From NCBI GenBank assembly GCA_002869845.2, contig NEWS02000004.1, positions 54,025 to 118,024 on the forward strand: a stretch of 64,000 nt of DNA, read 5' to 3'. This document shows positions 9,025-18,797 of the stretch, piece by piece; position 1 is the stretch's first letter, and each line of letters opens with the position of its first letter. Both the position numbers and the translations under genes were made by a program. Source of the DNA: Nitrospira sp. CG24B (lineage in GTDB: Bacteria; Nitrospirota; Nitrospiria; Nitrospirales; Nitrospiraceae). The notes beneath the pieces are model-generated. The model was given only the letters and a program-made list of their open reading frames with translations. It was not told the origin of the DNA and ran no database searches.

Positions 9025-10353
9025 TTACCCGTTCATGACGTTGATGACAAGTCCCGTCAATGGCTTCGGGTAAAAATACGTCGATTTGTGCGGCATCCGC
9101 TCCCCCGCAGATGCGACCGCTTGCACTTCACTGACCTTCGTGGCGTTGAGCAGGAATGCGCCGGTCCCTGTTCCGTTGGCCACCCAGTCCAGGGCTTCAT
9201 GGTCATCTTTGGTGTACAGAATGGCTTCTTGTTCCTGCTGCGTTGGACAGAGCTTGGTCACGATCAGTTGCTGCAGCAGGGAGACGTCGAGTTTGGCTCG
9301 TGGTGAGGCCTGAATGGAAGGTCGATGGGCCGGCTTCAGGGTGAGGGTGACGTAGCGGTCGTCGCCTTGACGCGTCAGCCCGAACACCGGGGCATTCTTT
9401 CCTTCAGTCCGCAAGCTGGCCAGGAATTGTGAGCGTGTGTGATCTTGAGTCGATGCGTTGAAGGGGAAATCTCGAAGCTCAAACACGTCGCCCAATACTG
9501 TTTTGATCTGGTCCGAAGACGGCAAGGGGGTGGTCGCAACGCGGTGCGTCGGTAAGACCGTCAATCCTGGATCTTCAAGCGGGGTAAGCAGCATGAGCAC
9601 CGAGTCGTAGGGTTGCAGCCCTGTTTGAGGGCCCGCCTGCTGTCGCCGGAGCTTTTGATAGTTCAACGCCGTTTCATAGCGATGGTGACCATCCGCGATG
9701 AACAACGGCTTGCTCTGCATCGCATCGGTCACCTGTTTCAGTACTGTCTCGTCGGTCACGGTCCACAAGCATTCGCGACATCCGGCATCGTCTTGAAAGT
9801 CGTAGCGCGCCGGCGTGCCCTTTGTTGCGGTGTCCAGAAGTTGGATGATGGCACCGAGCGGATCAGAGTAGAGGGACCAGATCGGGCTGAAGTTTGAACG
9901 ACAGGCTTCGATCAGATTCAGGCGATCAGTCTTTGCCGCGGCACGTGTGTTCTCATGGGGGTAGATATGTCCGGAGTCGAGCGCCTCCAGCTTTGCCAGC
10001 GCCAGAAATCCACGAAGCACTTTCTTTGGAGCATCGGGAGCTGAATAAAGAGGGGTGTATTCAATCGTGTGATAGTAGACGGCTGGCCGCGCGTCGCGCT
10101 TCAGGATCCCCTCGTTGAGCCAGGTCTGTAGTGTTGCCGCTGCACGGGTGTACCGGTTCTGGGCAGGGCTGTCCCCGGTCTGGTCGAGCCCTAATTCCAT
10201 TCGGATAATGTTGTGGGGATGGCGATCGTGAAGTTGCTTCTGCCCATTCGTGTCGATAATGTCGTACGGTGGGGCGACCACATCCTTGATGGTACCCACG
10301 AGCGTTTGATCGTATAGCATGCCCTGGAATGGGAAAATCTGTGACATGAACAA
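9025..10353 (-). CDS. DUF1015 family protein
   Basis: Conserved 442 aa protein of the DUF1015 family. Recognisable blocks are VAPPYDIID near the N-terminus, NIIRMELG, the ARAYHTIEYTP-like segment YYHTIEYTPLYS, FIADGHHRYETAL in the middle and FYPKPLTGLVINVMN at the end. The histidine-rich ADGHHRYETAL suggests a catalytic or metal site, but no biochemical role is established that I can cite; a link to serine or phosphoserine metabolism has been suggested for relatives. No signal peptide, so cytoplasmic. Confidence 0.88.
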   Translation of the reverse strand: MFMSQIFPFQGMLYDQTLVGTIKDVVAPPYDIIDTNGQKQLHDRHPHNIIRMELGLDQTGDSPAQNRYTRAAATLQTWLNEGILKRDARPAVYYHTIEYTPLYSAPDAPKKVLRGFLALAKLEALDSGHIYPHENTRAAAKTDRLNLIEACRSNFSPIWSLYSDPLGAIIQLLDTATKGTPARYDFQDDAGCRECLWTVTDETVLKQVTDAMQSKPLFIADGHHRYETALNYQKLRRQQAGPQTGLQPYDSVLMLLTPLEDPGLTVLPTHRVATTPLPSSDQIKTVLGDVFELRDFPFNASTQDHTRSQFLASLRTEGKNAPVFGLTRQGDDRYVTLTLKPAHRPSIQASPRAKLDVSLLQQLIVTKLCPTQQEQEAILYTKDDHEALDWVANGTGTGAFLLNATKVSEVQAVASAGERMPHKSTYFYPKPLTGLVINVMNG

Positions 10354-10476
10354 CCCCTTGGTTAATGTCGTGACAGCGCGACGACGGTTTGATGGTTACA
10401 GGAGAGAGTGGGATCCTTTCGTCCTACGCTGTGCCGCTTTCACGGTCCAGCGTTCTTCCAGCTGGTGGGAAGACGA

Positions 10477-11481
10477 CTATCGGTCGCGGGTAATCATGTA
10501 ATCAGCGGCGACTGACAGCGCACGGCGTGCGGTACTATCGTCGAAGCGTTCAAGCTCATGTTTGGCGGCGGCGATATAGGCGCTCGCGCGATCCATCGCA
10601 TAGGTGATTGAACCGAAATCGGCCATGAGAAACAGGATGCGCTCAAGATCGGACGTGCTGAGCGTCCGGGTCTCCATTCGGTCTTTGATCATTTGGCGGT
10701 CTTGCTCCGAGCACTGTTGCAACAGATGCAGCAGCGGCAGCGTTGCTTTTCCCTGCCGGAGATCTTGCCCGATCGTTTTGCCGAGCGACTCGCCGTTTGC
10801 GATGTAGTCTAAGGTATCGTCGGCGACTTGAAAGGCGATGCCGAGGTATTGTCCGAAGCGAAACAGCGCTTCCTGTTGGGTTTCAGATGCCTCGGCCAGA
10901 ATGGCACCCATGCGGCACGCTGCCGCAATGAGGCCGGCGGTCTTATGTTCGACGATCTTGATATACTCCAGTTCCGGCATTGAGGGATTGCCGTTATAGT
11001 ACAGCTGAAGGACTTCCCCTTCCGCCATTTTATTGCAGGCCTCGGCCAGAACTTCATTGATGCCTTGATTCTGGAACTCAACGACTTTGCACATGGCCTT
11101 CGTGTAGAGGTAGTCGCCGACGAGAATGCTGATCTGGTTTCCCCACACTTTACGCGCGGCTCTTCTGCCTCGTCGGAGATCGGCGTCATCGACAACATCG
11201 TCGTGTAACAGGGTTGCGGTGTGGATGAATTCCACGATGCTGCCGAGCTGATGATGCTCGGCTCCGGGATAGCCGCAGAGGCGAGCCGACAGGAGGAGCA
11301 GTAGGGGTCTGATGCGTTTGCCGCCACCGCTTAAGATATGGGCGGCGACCGTATTGACCAGGGTCACGCTAGAGTCGAGGTTTCCCCTGACTCGATCTTC
11401 CACTCCGTCCAGTTCACCACGGTAGGCATCCCACACATCCGACATACTGTGCAGGGTTGCGATCGCTGGACTTTGTGCCAT
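10477..11481 (-). CDS. Trans-polyprenyl diphosphate synthase (octaprenyl/heptaprenyl type)
   Basis: Chain-elongating isoprenyl diphosphate synthase supplying quinone side chains. Aspartate-rich motif 1 is LLHDDVVDDADLRRG and motif 2 is QVADDTLDY; the GGGKRIRP substrate-binding segment and the KTA motif EHKTAGLI are also present. The open frame extends upstream to 11664, but family homology begins near MSDVWDAYRGELD, so the ATG at 11481 (or the one at 11445) is the realistic start, giving about 334 aa. The residues before the first Asp-rich motif suggest a long-chain product (IspB/HepT-like), though chain length cannot be fixed from sequence alone. Confidence 0.9.
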   Translation of the reverse strand: MAQSPAIATLHSMSDVWDAYRGELDGVEDRVRGNLDSSVTLVNTVAAHILSGGGKRIRPLLLLLSARLCGYPGAEHHQLGSIVEFIHTATLLHDDVVDDADLRRGRRAARKVWGNQISILVGDYLYTKAMCKVVEFQNQGINEVLAEACNKMAEGEVLQLYYNGNPSMPELEYIKIVEHKTAGLIAAACRMGAILAEASETQQEALFRFGQYLGIAFQVADDTLDYIANGESLGKTIGQDLRQGKATLPLLHLLQQCSEQDRQMIKDRMETRTLSTSDLERILFLMADFGSITYAMDRASAYIAAAKHELERFDDSTARRALSVAADYMITRDR

Positions 11482-11704
11482 GCGCGGATGGTATGGCAGC
11501 CGAGGAAATAAAGTCAAGCAAATGAAAGAGGTATAGACGACCGCAATCTTGACAGAGGAATGACCCATCCAGTAAGGTCCCACCGTAACAATGGGGTGAG
11601 GTTCACCCTGAGCTCTAGAGGGGGCAACCCACCCCAGGTTTCTCGCGTGCTTCATTCCATACATCCATAGGAAAAACTCTCAGTCTTTTAACGAGATTAG
11701 GTAC

Positions 11705-14700
11705 ATGAATATTCCTGGGTTTCCCCGCCAGCAAGGGCTCTATGATCCTCGGCACGAGAAGGACTCCTGTGGGATCGGCTTTGTCGTCAATATCAAAGGG
11801 AAGAAATCCCATGACATTGTCCGTAAAGGGCTTCAAGTCTTAGAGAATCTGACCCACCGTGGGGCGCAAGGCGCTGATTCCTGTACGGGGGACGGAGCAG
11901 GCATTCTTTTGCAAGTCCCACACACGTTCCTGAAGCGGGTCGTGGGGGATGTCGGCGTGTCATTGCCGGATATCGGCGAGTACGGAGTGGGCCAGCTTTT
12001 TCTCCCGCCTACTGCAGAGGCTCGACGGCTGTGCGAGAAGCTGTTCACCGAGATTCTTGTGGAAGAAGGCTTGCGTCTGCTTGGTTGGCGCGATGTGCCG
12101 GTCAAGAGCGACCGGATCGGCGCGCAAGCGCGCACGACCGAGCCGTTCATGCGACAGATCTTCATCGCACGAGATGCCTTCAACGAAGCCCAATTTGAGC
12201 GAAAACTGTATGTGACTCGCAAGCGGGTTGAAAAGGCCGTGGCGGAGTCGGCCATTCAGGGGCGGGAACACTTCTATGTCTCCAGCCTGTCGGCCAGCAC
12301 CATTGTCTATAAGGGGTTGCTGTTGCCGCATCAAATGGCGGCGTATTACCCAGACCTCACCGATGAACGGATGGTCAGCGCGCTGGCCTTGGTGCACTCA
12401 CGCTTCAGTACGAATACCTTTCCCACCTGGCCGCGGGCCCATCCCTATCGGTATGTGTGCCACAACGGAGAGATCAATACGCTGAAGGGGAACGTCAATT
12501 GGATGAAGGCTCGCCAGGGACGTCTTCATTCCGAGTTGTTCGGGAAGGACATGGAGAAGCTGTTCCCGATCGTCTCGGAGGATCAAAGTGACTCGGCCTG
12601 TCTTGACAATACCCTCGAATTTCTGCTGCTCGGAGGCCGTTCGCTCGCCCATGCCATGATGATGTTGATTCCAGAGCCCTGGGTGGCGAATGCCCAAATG
12701 GATTTGGATCGTCGGGGCTTTTACCAGTATCACGCGGCAATGATGGAGCCGTGGGATGGGCCGGCGGCTGTCTGCTTTACCGACGGCAAAATGATCGGTG
12801 CGACGTTGGACCGGAACGGGCTGCGTCCTTGCCGCTATCACGTGACGACCGACGGTCTTGTGGTCCTGGCATCCGAGGCCGGGGTCTTGCCGGCTGACGC
12901 GAAAGAGATTCGCATGAAGGGCCGGCTCCAACCGGGCCGCATGTTCCTCGTCGACACGGTGCAGGGCCGCATCATCGATGACGAAGAGATTAAGGCCGAT
13001 ATCGTGGGCCGCAAACCCTATCGCAGTTGGGTGACGCAGTACGGGGTCTCGTTGGATGAGTTGCCGGAGCCGCTGAATGTCCCGCAGCCCGACCACCCGA
13101 CGATCCGCCAGCGGCAGCAAGCCTTCGGCTATACGGTCGAAGAACTCAAAATGGTCATCACGCCGATGATCATGACGGGCGAAGAAGCACTCTCGTCGAT
13201 GGGCACCGATACCCCGTTGGCGGTGCTGTCCGATCGGCCGCAGCTGCTGTTCAAATATTTCAAGCAGCTCTTTGCGCAGGTGACGAATCCCCCCATCGAT
13301 CCGATCCGCGAACAGCTGGTCATGTCGCTCGTGACCAACATCGGTCCGAAGCCGAACTTGATGGACGAATCGCCCGAATCGTGCCGCCGTATCAAGGTGC
13401 AGCAGCCGATTCTTACGAACGCCGATCTGCAAAAAATCAGAGGCATTTCAGACCCGCATTTCAAGAGCAAGACCCTCCGGATGTTGTTTCGCGTCGCCGA
13501 AGGGCCGGATGGGCTTGGCCAGGCGGTCGACGAGCTGTGCCAGCAAGCCTCGCAGGCGATTAAGGAAGGCTACAAGTTTCTCATTTTGAGCGATCGTGGC
13601 GTTGATGAACAGTGGGCCCCGATCCCAAGTTTACTCGGTATCTCCGCCGTCCATCATCACCTGGTTCGGGAGTGTACACGAACTGAAGTGGGCTTGATTC
13701 TCGAAACGGGCGAGCCTCGCGATGTGCATCAGTTTGCCTGTTTGCTCGGCTATGGTGCCGGGACCATCAACCCCTATCTGGTGTTCGAGTCGCTGGTCGA
13801 CATGGAGCGTGACCACTATCTGCCGGAAGGACTCGATGCTCAGACAGCGGAAGGGAAATTCATCAAGGCCATCAATAAGGGCCTGCTCAAGATCTTCTCG
13901 AAAATGGGGATTTCCACGGTGCAGTCTTACTGCGGGGCGCAGATCTTCGAGGCGATCGGGTTGAGTCGCGAACTAATCGATCGCTACTTTACCGAGACCC
14001 CGTCGCGCGTGGAAGGGGTCGGCATCCTCGAAGTTGGTGAAGAAACGCTACGCCGACACCGCACTGCCTATGAGCCGGCGGCGATCCGCCAACTCGATTT
14101 CGGCGGCGAGATCCACTACCGCATCCAGGGTGAGCACCATAACTGGAATCCGGAAACGATCTATAAGTTGCAGCATGCCAGCCGTTCGAACGACCCGAAG
14201 ACCTACGCCGAATTCGCGCAGATCGTGAACGACGAGAGCAAGCGGCGATCGAACCTGCGCGGCCTCCTTGATTTCAAGTTTGCGCCCCAGCCGATTCCGA
14301 TTGAGGAAGTGGAGCCGGCCAAAGACATCGTGAAGCGCTTCAACACCGGCGCGATGTCCTTCGGCTCGATCAGCAAAGAAGCGCACGAAACGCTGGCGAT
14401 CGCGATGAACCGGCTCGGCGGCAAGAGCAACACCGGGGAAGGTGGCGAAGATCCCGAGCGGTTCAAACCCTTGCCGAACGGCGATTCAAAGAACAGCTAT
14501 ATCAAGCAGGTGGCGTCGGCCCGATTCGGAGTCACGGCGCATTATCTCGTGAACGCGCGGGAATTACAGATCAAGATGGCACAGGGGGCCAAGCCTGGAG
14601 AAGGCGGTCAATTGCCGGGGCACAAGGTGGACGAAAATATCGCGCGCTTCCGGTATGCCACGCCGGGTGTGCAACTGATTTCGCCGCCGCCGCATCACGA

Positions 14701-16222
14701 CATCTATTCGATCGAGGATTTAGCCCAGCTGATCTTCGACCTCAAGAATTCCAATCCAGATGCCGGGGTCTCCGTGAAACTGGTGGCGGAGGTCGGCGTT
14801 GGCACGGTCGCAGCCGGTGTTGCCAAGGCCCATGCGGACAAGGTGCTCATCAGCGGCGATTCGGGCGGCACGGGTGCGTCACCATTGTCGTCGATCAAAT
14901 ATGCCGGAATTCCTTGGGAGCTGGGGCTGGCGGAAACTCATCAGACGCTGGTCCTCAATGATCTTCGTGGACGCATCCGTGTTGAAACGGATGGTCAGAT
15001 CAAGACCGGTCGCGACGTGGTCATCGCTACGCTGCTCGGTGCGGAAGAATATGGGTTCGCGACCGCTCCCCTCATTGTCGAAGGCTGCATCATGATGCGC
15101 AAGTGCCATCTGAATACCTGCCCGGTCGGGGTCGCGACACAAGATCCTGAATTGCGCAAGAAGTTCAACGGCAAGCCGGAACACATCGTCAACTACCTGT
15201 TCTTCGTGGCAGAAGAAGCACGGCAGTTGATGGCGAAGCTCGGCTTCAGGACGATCAACGAGATGGTTGGCTGCGTCGACAAGCTCACGATCACGACCGC
15301 TGTCGACCACTGGAAAGCCAAGGGGCTGGACCTCACACCGCTCCTGACGGCTCCGGATGTGCCGGCGAATGTGCCGCGCTATTGCGTACAGAAGCAGGAC
15401 CATGGTCTCGCCGACATCCTCGACAATCAACTCGTCCAGCTCTGTAAGGTCGCCATTGAGAAGGGTGAGAAGGTCACACTCGATCTTCCAATCAGGAACA
15501 TCAACCGGACGACCGGCACGGTGCTTTCCAGCAAGATCGCGAAGACGTACGGGCCGGATGGGTTGCCGGAAGACACGATCTCGATCAAATTCACCGGCTC
15601 GGCCGGCCAATCGTTCGGGGCCTTCCTCGCGAAAGGCATCACGCTGACGCTGGAAGGGGAGTCCAACGATTATATCGGCAAGGGATTGTCCGGAGGCAAG
15701 ATCATCGTCTTCCCGCCCAAGAACATTTTGTACAATCCGGAAGAGACGATTTTGATCGGCAATACCTCGCTCTATGGGGCGACACAAGGCGAGGCCTATT
15801 TCTACGGCATGGCGGGTGAACGGTTTGCCGTGCGCAACAGCGGGGCGCAGACCGTCGTCGAAGGGACGGGCGATCACGGGTGTGAGTACATGACCGGCGG
15901 CGTGGTCGTGGTGCTCGGCCTGACCGGCCGGAACTTCGCGGCAGGCATGTCCGGGGGAGTGGCGTTCGTGCTGGACGATGCCGGGTCATTCCAGAGCCGT
16001 TGTAACACCGGGATGGTCGAACTGGAGCCGGTGACGACGAAGGAAGACAAGCAACTGCTCCACGGGTTGATCACCAAGCATTTTATGTATACGGGGAGCC
16101 GTAAGGCCAAGCATGTACTCGATGCGTTCGAGGCCACCTTGCCGAAGTTCGTCAAGGTCATGCCGGTCGATTACAAGCGTGTGATGGAAGAACGGAAGCG
16201 GAAGGCGAGTGCAGTCCACTAA
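11705..16222 (+). CDS. gltB: Glutamate synthase (NADPH-type) large subunit
   Basis: 1505 aa class II amidotransferase-synthase that makes glutamate from glutamine and 2-oxoglutarate, completing the GS/GOGAT route of ammonium assimilation. The N-terminal nucleophile Cys lies in the KDSCGIGF segment (C22), implying removal of a propeptide. The central and FMN-binding synthase domains follow, with the 3Fe-4S cysteines in [17 protein letters not shown]. The C-terminal GXGXG beta-helix is visible in repeated glycine motifs such as [11 protein letters not shown] and EYMTGG. It is followed by gltD in the same direction. Four long antisense open frames inside it are codon-bias shadows. Confidence 0.97.
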   Translation: MNIPGFPRQQGLYDPRHEKDSCGIGFVVNIKGKKSHDIVRKGLQVLENLTHRGAQGADSCTGDGAGILLQVPHTFLKRVVGDVGVSLPDIGEYGVGQLFLPPTAEARRLCEKLFTEILVEEGLRLLGWRDVPVKSDRIGAQARTTEPFMRQIFIARDAFNEAQFERKLYVTRKRVEKAVAESAIQGREHFYVSSLSASTIVYKGLLLPHQMAAYYPDLTDERMVSALALVHSRFSTNTFPTWPRAHPYRYVCHNGEINTLKGNVNWMKARQGRLHSELFGKDMEKLFPIVSEDQSDSACLDNTLEFLLLGGRSLAHAMMMLIPEPWVANAQMDLDRRGFYQYHAAMMEPWDGPAAVCFTDGKMIGATLDRNGLRPCRYHVTTDGLVVLASEAGVLPADAKEIRMKGRLQPGRMFLVDTVQGRIIDDEEIKADIVGRKPYRSWVTQYGVSLDELPEPLNVPQPDHPTIRQRQQAFGYTVEELKMVITPMIMTGEEALSSMGTDTPLAVLSDRPQLLFKYFKQLFAQVTNPPIDPIREQLVMSLVTNIGPKPNLMDESPESCRRIKVQQPILTNADLQKIRGISDPHFKSKTLRMLFRVAEGPDGLGQAVDELCQQASQAIKEGYKFLILSDRGVDEQWAPIPSLLGISAVHHHLVRECTRTEVGLILETGEPRDVHQFACLLGYGAGTINPYLVFESLVDMERDHYLPEGLDAQTAEGKFIKAINKGLLKIFSKMGISTVQSYCGAQIFEAIGLSRELIDRYFTETPSRVEGVGILEVGEETLRRHRTAYEPAAIRQLDFGGEIHYRIQGEHHNWNPETIYKLQHASRSNDPKTYAEFAQIVNDESKRRSNLRGLLDFKFAPQPIPIEEVEPAKDIVKRFNTGAMSFGSISKEAHETLAIAMNRLGGKSNTGEGGEDPERFKPLPNGDSKNSYIKQVASARFGVTAHYLVNARELQIKMAQGAKPGEGGQLPGHKVDENIARFRYATPGVQLISPPPHHDIYSIEDLAQLIFDLKNSNPDAGVSVKLVAEVGVGTVAAGVAKAHADKVLISGDSGGTGASPLSSIKYAGIPWELGLAETHQTLVLNDLRGRIRVETDGQIKTGRDVVIATLLGAEEYGFATAPLIVEGCIMMRKCHLNTCPVGVATQDPELRKKFNGKPEHIVNYLFFVAEEARQLMAKLGFRTINEMVGCVDKLTITTAVDHWKAKGLDLTPLLTAPDVPANVPRYCVQKQDHGLADILDNQLVQLCKVAIEKGEKVTLDLPIRNINRTTGTVLSSKIAKTYGPDGLPEDTISIKFTGSAGQSFGAFLAKGITLTLEGESNDYIGKGLSGGKIIVFPPKNILYNPEETILIGNTSLYGATQGEAYFYGMAGERFAVRNSGAQTVVEGTGDHGCEYMTGGVVVVLGLTGRNFAAGMSGGVAFVLDDAGSFQSRCNTGMVELEPVTTKEDKQLLHGLITKHFMYTGSRKAKHVLDAFEATLPKFVKVMPVDYKRVMEERKRKASAVH

Positions 16223-16227
16223 AGCAG

Positions 16228-16315
16228 GACTGAGTAACGAGGACTGAGGTCTGAGAGGATGAATCCATGTTCATGTTTTGGCACTCAGCACTCAGTCCTC
16301 AGCTCTCAGCACTAG
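16228..16315. repeat. Heptad-periodic inverted repeat spacer between gltB and gltD
   Basis: The left arm has 7-base units GACTGAG, TAACGAG, GACTGAG, GTCTGAG (16228-16255). The right arm has CACTCAG, CACTCAG, TCCTCAG, CTCTCAG (16282-16309) plus a partial unit. gaggactgag (16239-16248) and ctcagtcctc (16291-16300) pair exactly. It ends eight bases before the gltD start. Confidence 0.75.
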
Positions 16316-16322
16316 GGAAAAG

Positions 16323-17759
16323 ATGGGTGATCCAAAAGGTTTTATAAAGTACGCCCGTGAGGGCCCGAAGCGCAAACCGATCGAACTGCGTGTGCTCGAT
16401 TGGAAGGAGATGTACGAGCCGATCGCCGAGGACAGGCTGAAGACCCAGGGTGCGCGCTGCATGGACTGTGGCGTGCCGTTCTGCCAAGGGAACACCGGTT
16501 GCCCGGTCGTGAATTTGATTCCCGAATGGAACGATCTTGTCTATCGCGGCCGTTGGAATGATGCGCTGAAAGCGCTGCACACGACGAACAACTTTCCCGA
16601 GTTTACAGGACGGCTCTGCCCGGCGCCCTGCGAAGGGGCCTGTGTGCTGGGTATCAACGAAGATCCGGTGTCCATCCGCATCCTCGAATGGAACATCGTC
16701 GACCGTGGCTTCAACGAAGGCTTCGTGACACCGATCCTCCCAGTCGTGCAAACCGGCAAGACCGTGGCGATCGTCGGTTCCGGTCCGGCGGGGTTGGCTG
16801 CTGCGCAGCAACTGGCTCGGGCCGGCCATGAGGTGACCGTCTTCGAAAAATCCGATCGGATCGGGGGCCTGCTTCGCTACGGTATTCCCGACTTCAAAAT
16901 GGAGAAGTGGGTCATCGACAGACGGTTGGAACAGATGAAGGCCGAAGGGGTGAAGTTCCAAACCAGCGTCGCCGTCGGTCAGGACATCACCGGCGAACAG
17001 TTGCGCCAACAGTTCGATGCGGTGGGATTGACGATGGGCGCCGAGCAGGCCCGCGAGTTGCCGATCCCAGGACGTGAACTGAAGGGTGTGCATCTCGCGA
17101 TGGAATACCTCACACAGCAGAACAAACGCACTGCAGGCATTCAGTTTAGTAATGAACCGCTCACGGCAAAGGGCAAGCGGGTGATCATCATCGGCGGCGG
17201 CGATACGGGGTCCGACTGTCTCGGCACCGCGCACCGCCAAGGCTGCGTCGAAGCCCATCAATTTGAGTTGCTGCCGGAACCGCCACCGCAGCGGGCTGCA
17301 TCCACACCGTGGCCGCTCTGGCCGATGCAACTGCGTACATCCCACGCCCATGAAGAAGGCTGTGACCGGCAATGGAGTGTGTCCACCACGAAATTTACCG
17401 GCCACGATGGCCACGTCACCAAACTCCATGCCAATCGGGTTAAGTTTGAAAACGGCAAGTTTGAACCGATGCCTGGGACCGAGTTCGAGATAAACGCCGA
17501 TCTGGTGCTGCTAGCCATGGGATTCACCGGCCCCGTCAAGAGCGGCCTGCTCGACGGCTTGGGCGTGAAGTATGACGCCCGCGGTGCAGTCTCGGTGGAC
17601 AATAACTTCATGAGCAACCTCGACGGTGTCTTCGCCGGCGGCGATACCAAACGTGGCGCCTCCCTCATCGTCTGGGCGATCGCCGAAGGTCGTAAAATGG
17701 CAGCAGGGATCAATCAGTATCTGCATGCAGGCAAGTCGGCGAAGAACGCAACGTCTTAA
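16323..17759 (+). CDS. gltD: Glutamate synthase small subunit
   Basis: NADPH-dependent flavoprotein that feeds electrons to GltB; 478 aa from this ATG. The N-terminal domain has Fe-S cysteines in ARCMDCGVPFCQGNTGCP and RLCPAPCEGACV. The first dinucleotide fold is VAIVGSGPAGLAAAQ and the second is VIIIGGGDTGSDC. The open frame runs upstream to 16278, but those codons come from the heptad repeat and homology begins at MGDPKGF, with an AGGG site just upstream. The last about 30 codons are partly repeated downstream at 18060-18161 in a diverged form, so the present C-terminus may have been replaced. Confidence 0.96.
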   Translation: MGDPKGFIKYAREGPKRKPIELRVLDWKEMYEPIAEDRLKTQGARCMDCGVPFCQGNTGCPVVNLIPEWNDLVYRGRWNDALKALHTTNNFPEFTGRLCPAPCEGACVLGINEDPVSIRILEWNIVDRGFNEGFVTPILPVVQTGKTVAIVGSGPAGLAAAQQLARAGHEVTVFEKSDRIGGLLRYGIPDFKMEKWVIDRRLEQMKAEGVKFQTSVAVGQDITGEQLRQQFDAVGLTMGAEQARELPIPGRELKGVHLAMEYLTQQNKRTAGIQFSNEPLTAKGKRVIIIGGGDTGSDCLGTAHRQGCVEAHQFELLPEPPPQRAASTPWPLWPMQLRTSHAHEEGCDRQWSVSTTKFTGHDGHVTKLHANRVKFENGKFEPMPGTEFEINADLVLLAMGFTGPVKSGLLDGLGVKYDARGAVSVDNNFMSNLDGVFAGGDTKRGASLIVWAIAEGRKMAAGINQYLHAGKSAKNATS

Positions 17760-17841
17760 GTCGATCTGTTTCGAAGGCAGTTTCACGTACCCAAATCAGG
17801 GATTATCGGTTCAGTTCGCCTGAAAGGAGAGTGTCCCTATC

Positions 17842-18060
17842 ATGGCTGACGAATCGTTTTCTTCATTGGGCCCACTTCCCCATCCCTCCGAGAATCCTGA
17901 TGCGGAAACACTTTTCCAAGCGTCGCTGATGGCGACACCTACGCAGCGGATAGCCTGGTTGGAGGAGGCACTGCAGTTGGCCTATGCGACCGGAGCCTTG
18001 AAACCGAGGCGAGTGATGACCAAGGAAGAATGGGATGCGATGGGATCATCGAATCCGTGA
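17842..18060 (+). CDS. Small hypothetical protein (72 aa)
   Basis: 72 aa acidic protein with a good ribosome binding site (aaaggagag). The middle segment RIAWLEEALQLAYATGAL resembles short proteins in many environmental genomes that have a WLEEALELA-type helix. I recall such proteins beside nucleotidyltransferase or toxin-like partners, but none is present here, so no function is assigned. It sits exactly between the gltD 3' end and a second diverged copy of that 3' end, so it looks like cargo of a very small inserted or duplicated segment. Confidence 0.6.
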   Translation: MADESFSSLGPLPHPSENPDAETLFQASLMATPTQRIAWLEEALQLAYATGALKPRRVMTKEEWDAMGSSNP

Positions 18061-18161
18061 TCATCTGGGCGATCGCCGAAGGGCGCAAAATGGCGGTAGG
18101 GCTCAATCAGTATCTGCAGGCGAATCGGTCGGCAAAGAAATCCATCTCGAGAACTGACTAA
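18060..18161 (+). pseudogene. Displaced duplicate of the gltD 3' end
   Basis: Translates as IIWAIAEGRKMAVGLNQYL and continues for 14 more residues to a stop. Against the real GltD C-terminus (IVWAIAEGRKMAAGINQYL...), 20 of the first 27 residues match by eye. There is no start codon or upstream domain, so it is a remnant. It begins inside the stop codon of the small gene. The 7-base inverted repeat aactgac/gtcagtt (18152-18171) follows its end. Confidence 0.85.
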
Positions 18162-18317
18162 CTCGTCAGTTATCTGCACAGCGTGCCATAGCGAAGCCTC
18201 CGTGCTCATCTCTTCCGGCCGAAGTTGCCTTAATGCCAAAAGGAAAATGTGTTGGTTGTTTTCTCTCCTCGTTGACAACGTTTCAGCTAAAAAGTAGCCT
18301 GTCACCGATTTCTTGTA

Positions 18318-18791
18318 TTAGAAATTAAAGAGGAGGTCGTTTGCAAGATTCAACTCAGGCGACGGAGCTAGCAAAGGAAGGGTGCCGTGTTGACGCACAT
18401 GGTTGTGAATGAGTCGAACGCCGTTCCCTTTTGGATCATTGAAGGCTCCACGATACAGATCGATCCCGTGCTCCAGGAAGATGGCACGGGTCACTCCCGC
18501 ACAGTCGTAGGCGATCCGCTTGCCCTGGCTTGCAATTGCCCGGGCTCCGACGAGCCGCGCCGCAGACTCGACGATGGCTAATCGGCTGGGGCGCGATGTC
18601 ATGAAGGATGTTGGGTGACTCCCTGGGCCTGATCTGGGATCAGGCTGTGGCACTACAGGTACGTCACGAGGTTCCATCTTGCTTGCTAAAAGTGAGGGCG
18701 CAATGATTGCTCGCTTCAGCGTCTGAGCCGGCTGGGCGCAGCCCACGAGAGTCGTGATCGCAAGAACAGCTATGATCAGGACGAATGGCAT
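18318..18791 (-). CDS. NlpC/P60-like lipoprotein, apparently shortened
   Basis: 157 aa with a lipoprotein signal (AITTLVGC). It has a segment resembling the catalytic Cys region of NlpC/P60 cell-wall hydrolases: ESAARLVGARAI... then IAYDCAGVTRAIFLEHGIDL. The family needs a His about 50-60 residues later, in a stretch normally following a GDLVFF-like motif. Here the protein ends at LANDLLFNF, just where that motif would begin. The protein therefore probably lacks its catalytic His and is a truncated gene or pseudogene. Its broken end faces the gltD remnant only about 155 bp away, which suggests a shared rearrangement. Family assignment is moderate. Confidence 0.6.
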   Translation of the reverse strand: MPFVLIIAVLAITTLVGCAQPAQTLKRAIIAPSLLASKMEPRDVPVVPQPDPRSGPGSHPTSFMTSRPSRLAIVESAARLVGARAIASQGKRIAYDCAGVTRAIFLEHGIDLYRGAFNDPKGNGVRLIHNHVRQHGTLPLLAPSPELNLANDLLFNF

Positions 18792-18797
18792 CGGTGG

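Noticed and set aside
12398..13432. 344-codon open frame on the minus strand inside gltB
   Set aside because: It lies antisense to a very well conserved gene, has no family motif or ribosome binding site, and reflects codon bias of the gltB strand.
14879..15877. 332-codon antisense frame in the gltB C-terminal region
   Set aside because: Shadow of the conserved synthase and GXGXG domains.
16299..17429. 376-codon antisense frame over gltD
   Set aside because: gltD motifs on the other strand are unambiguous; the antisense product has no recognisable domain.
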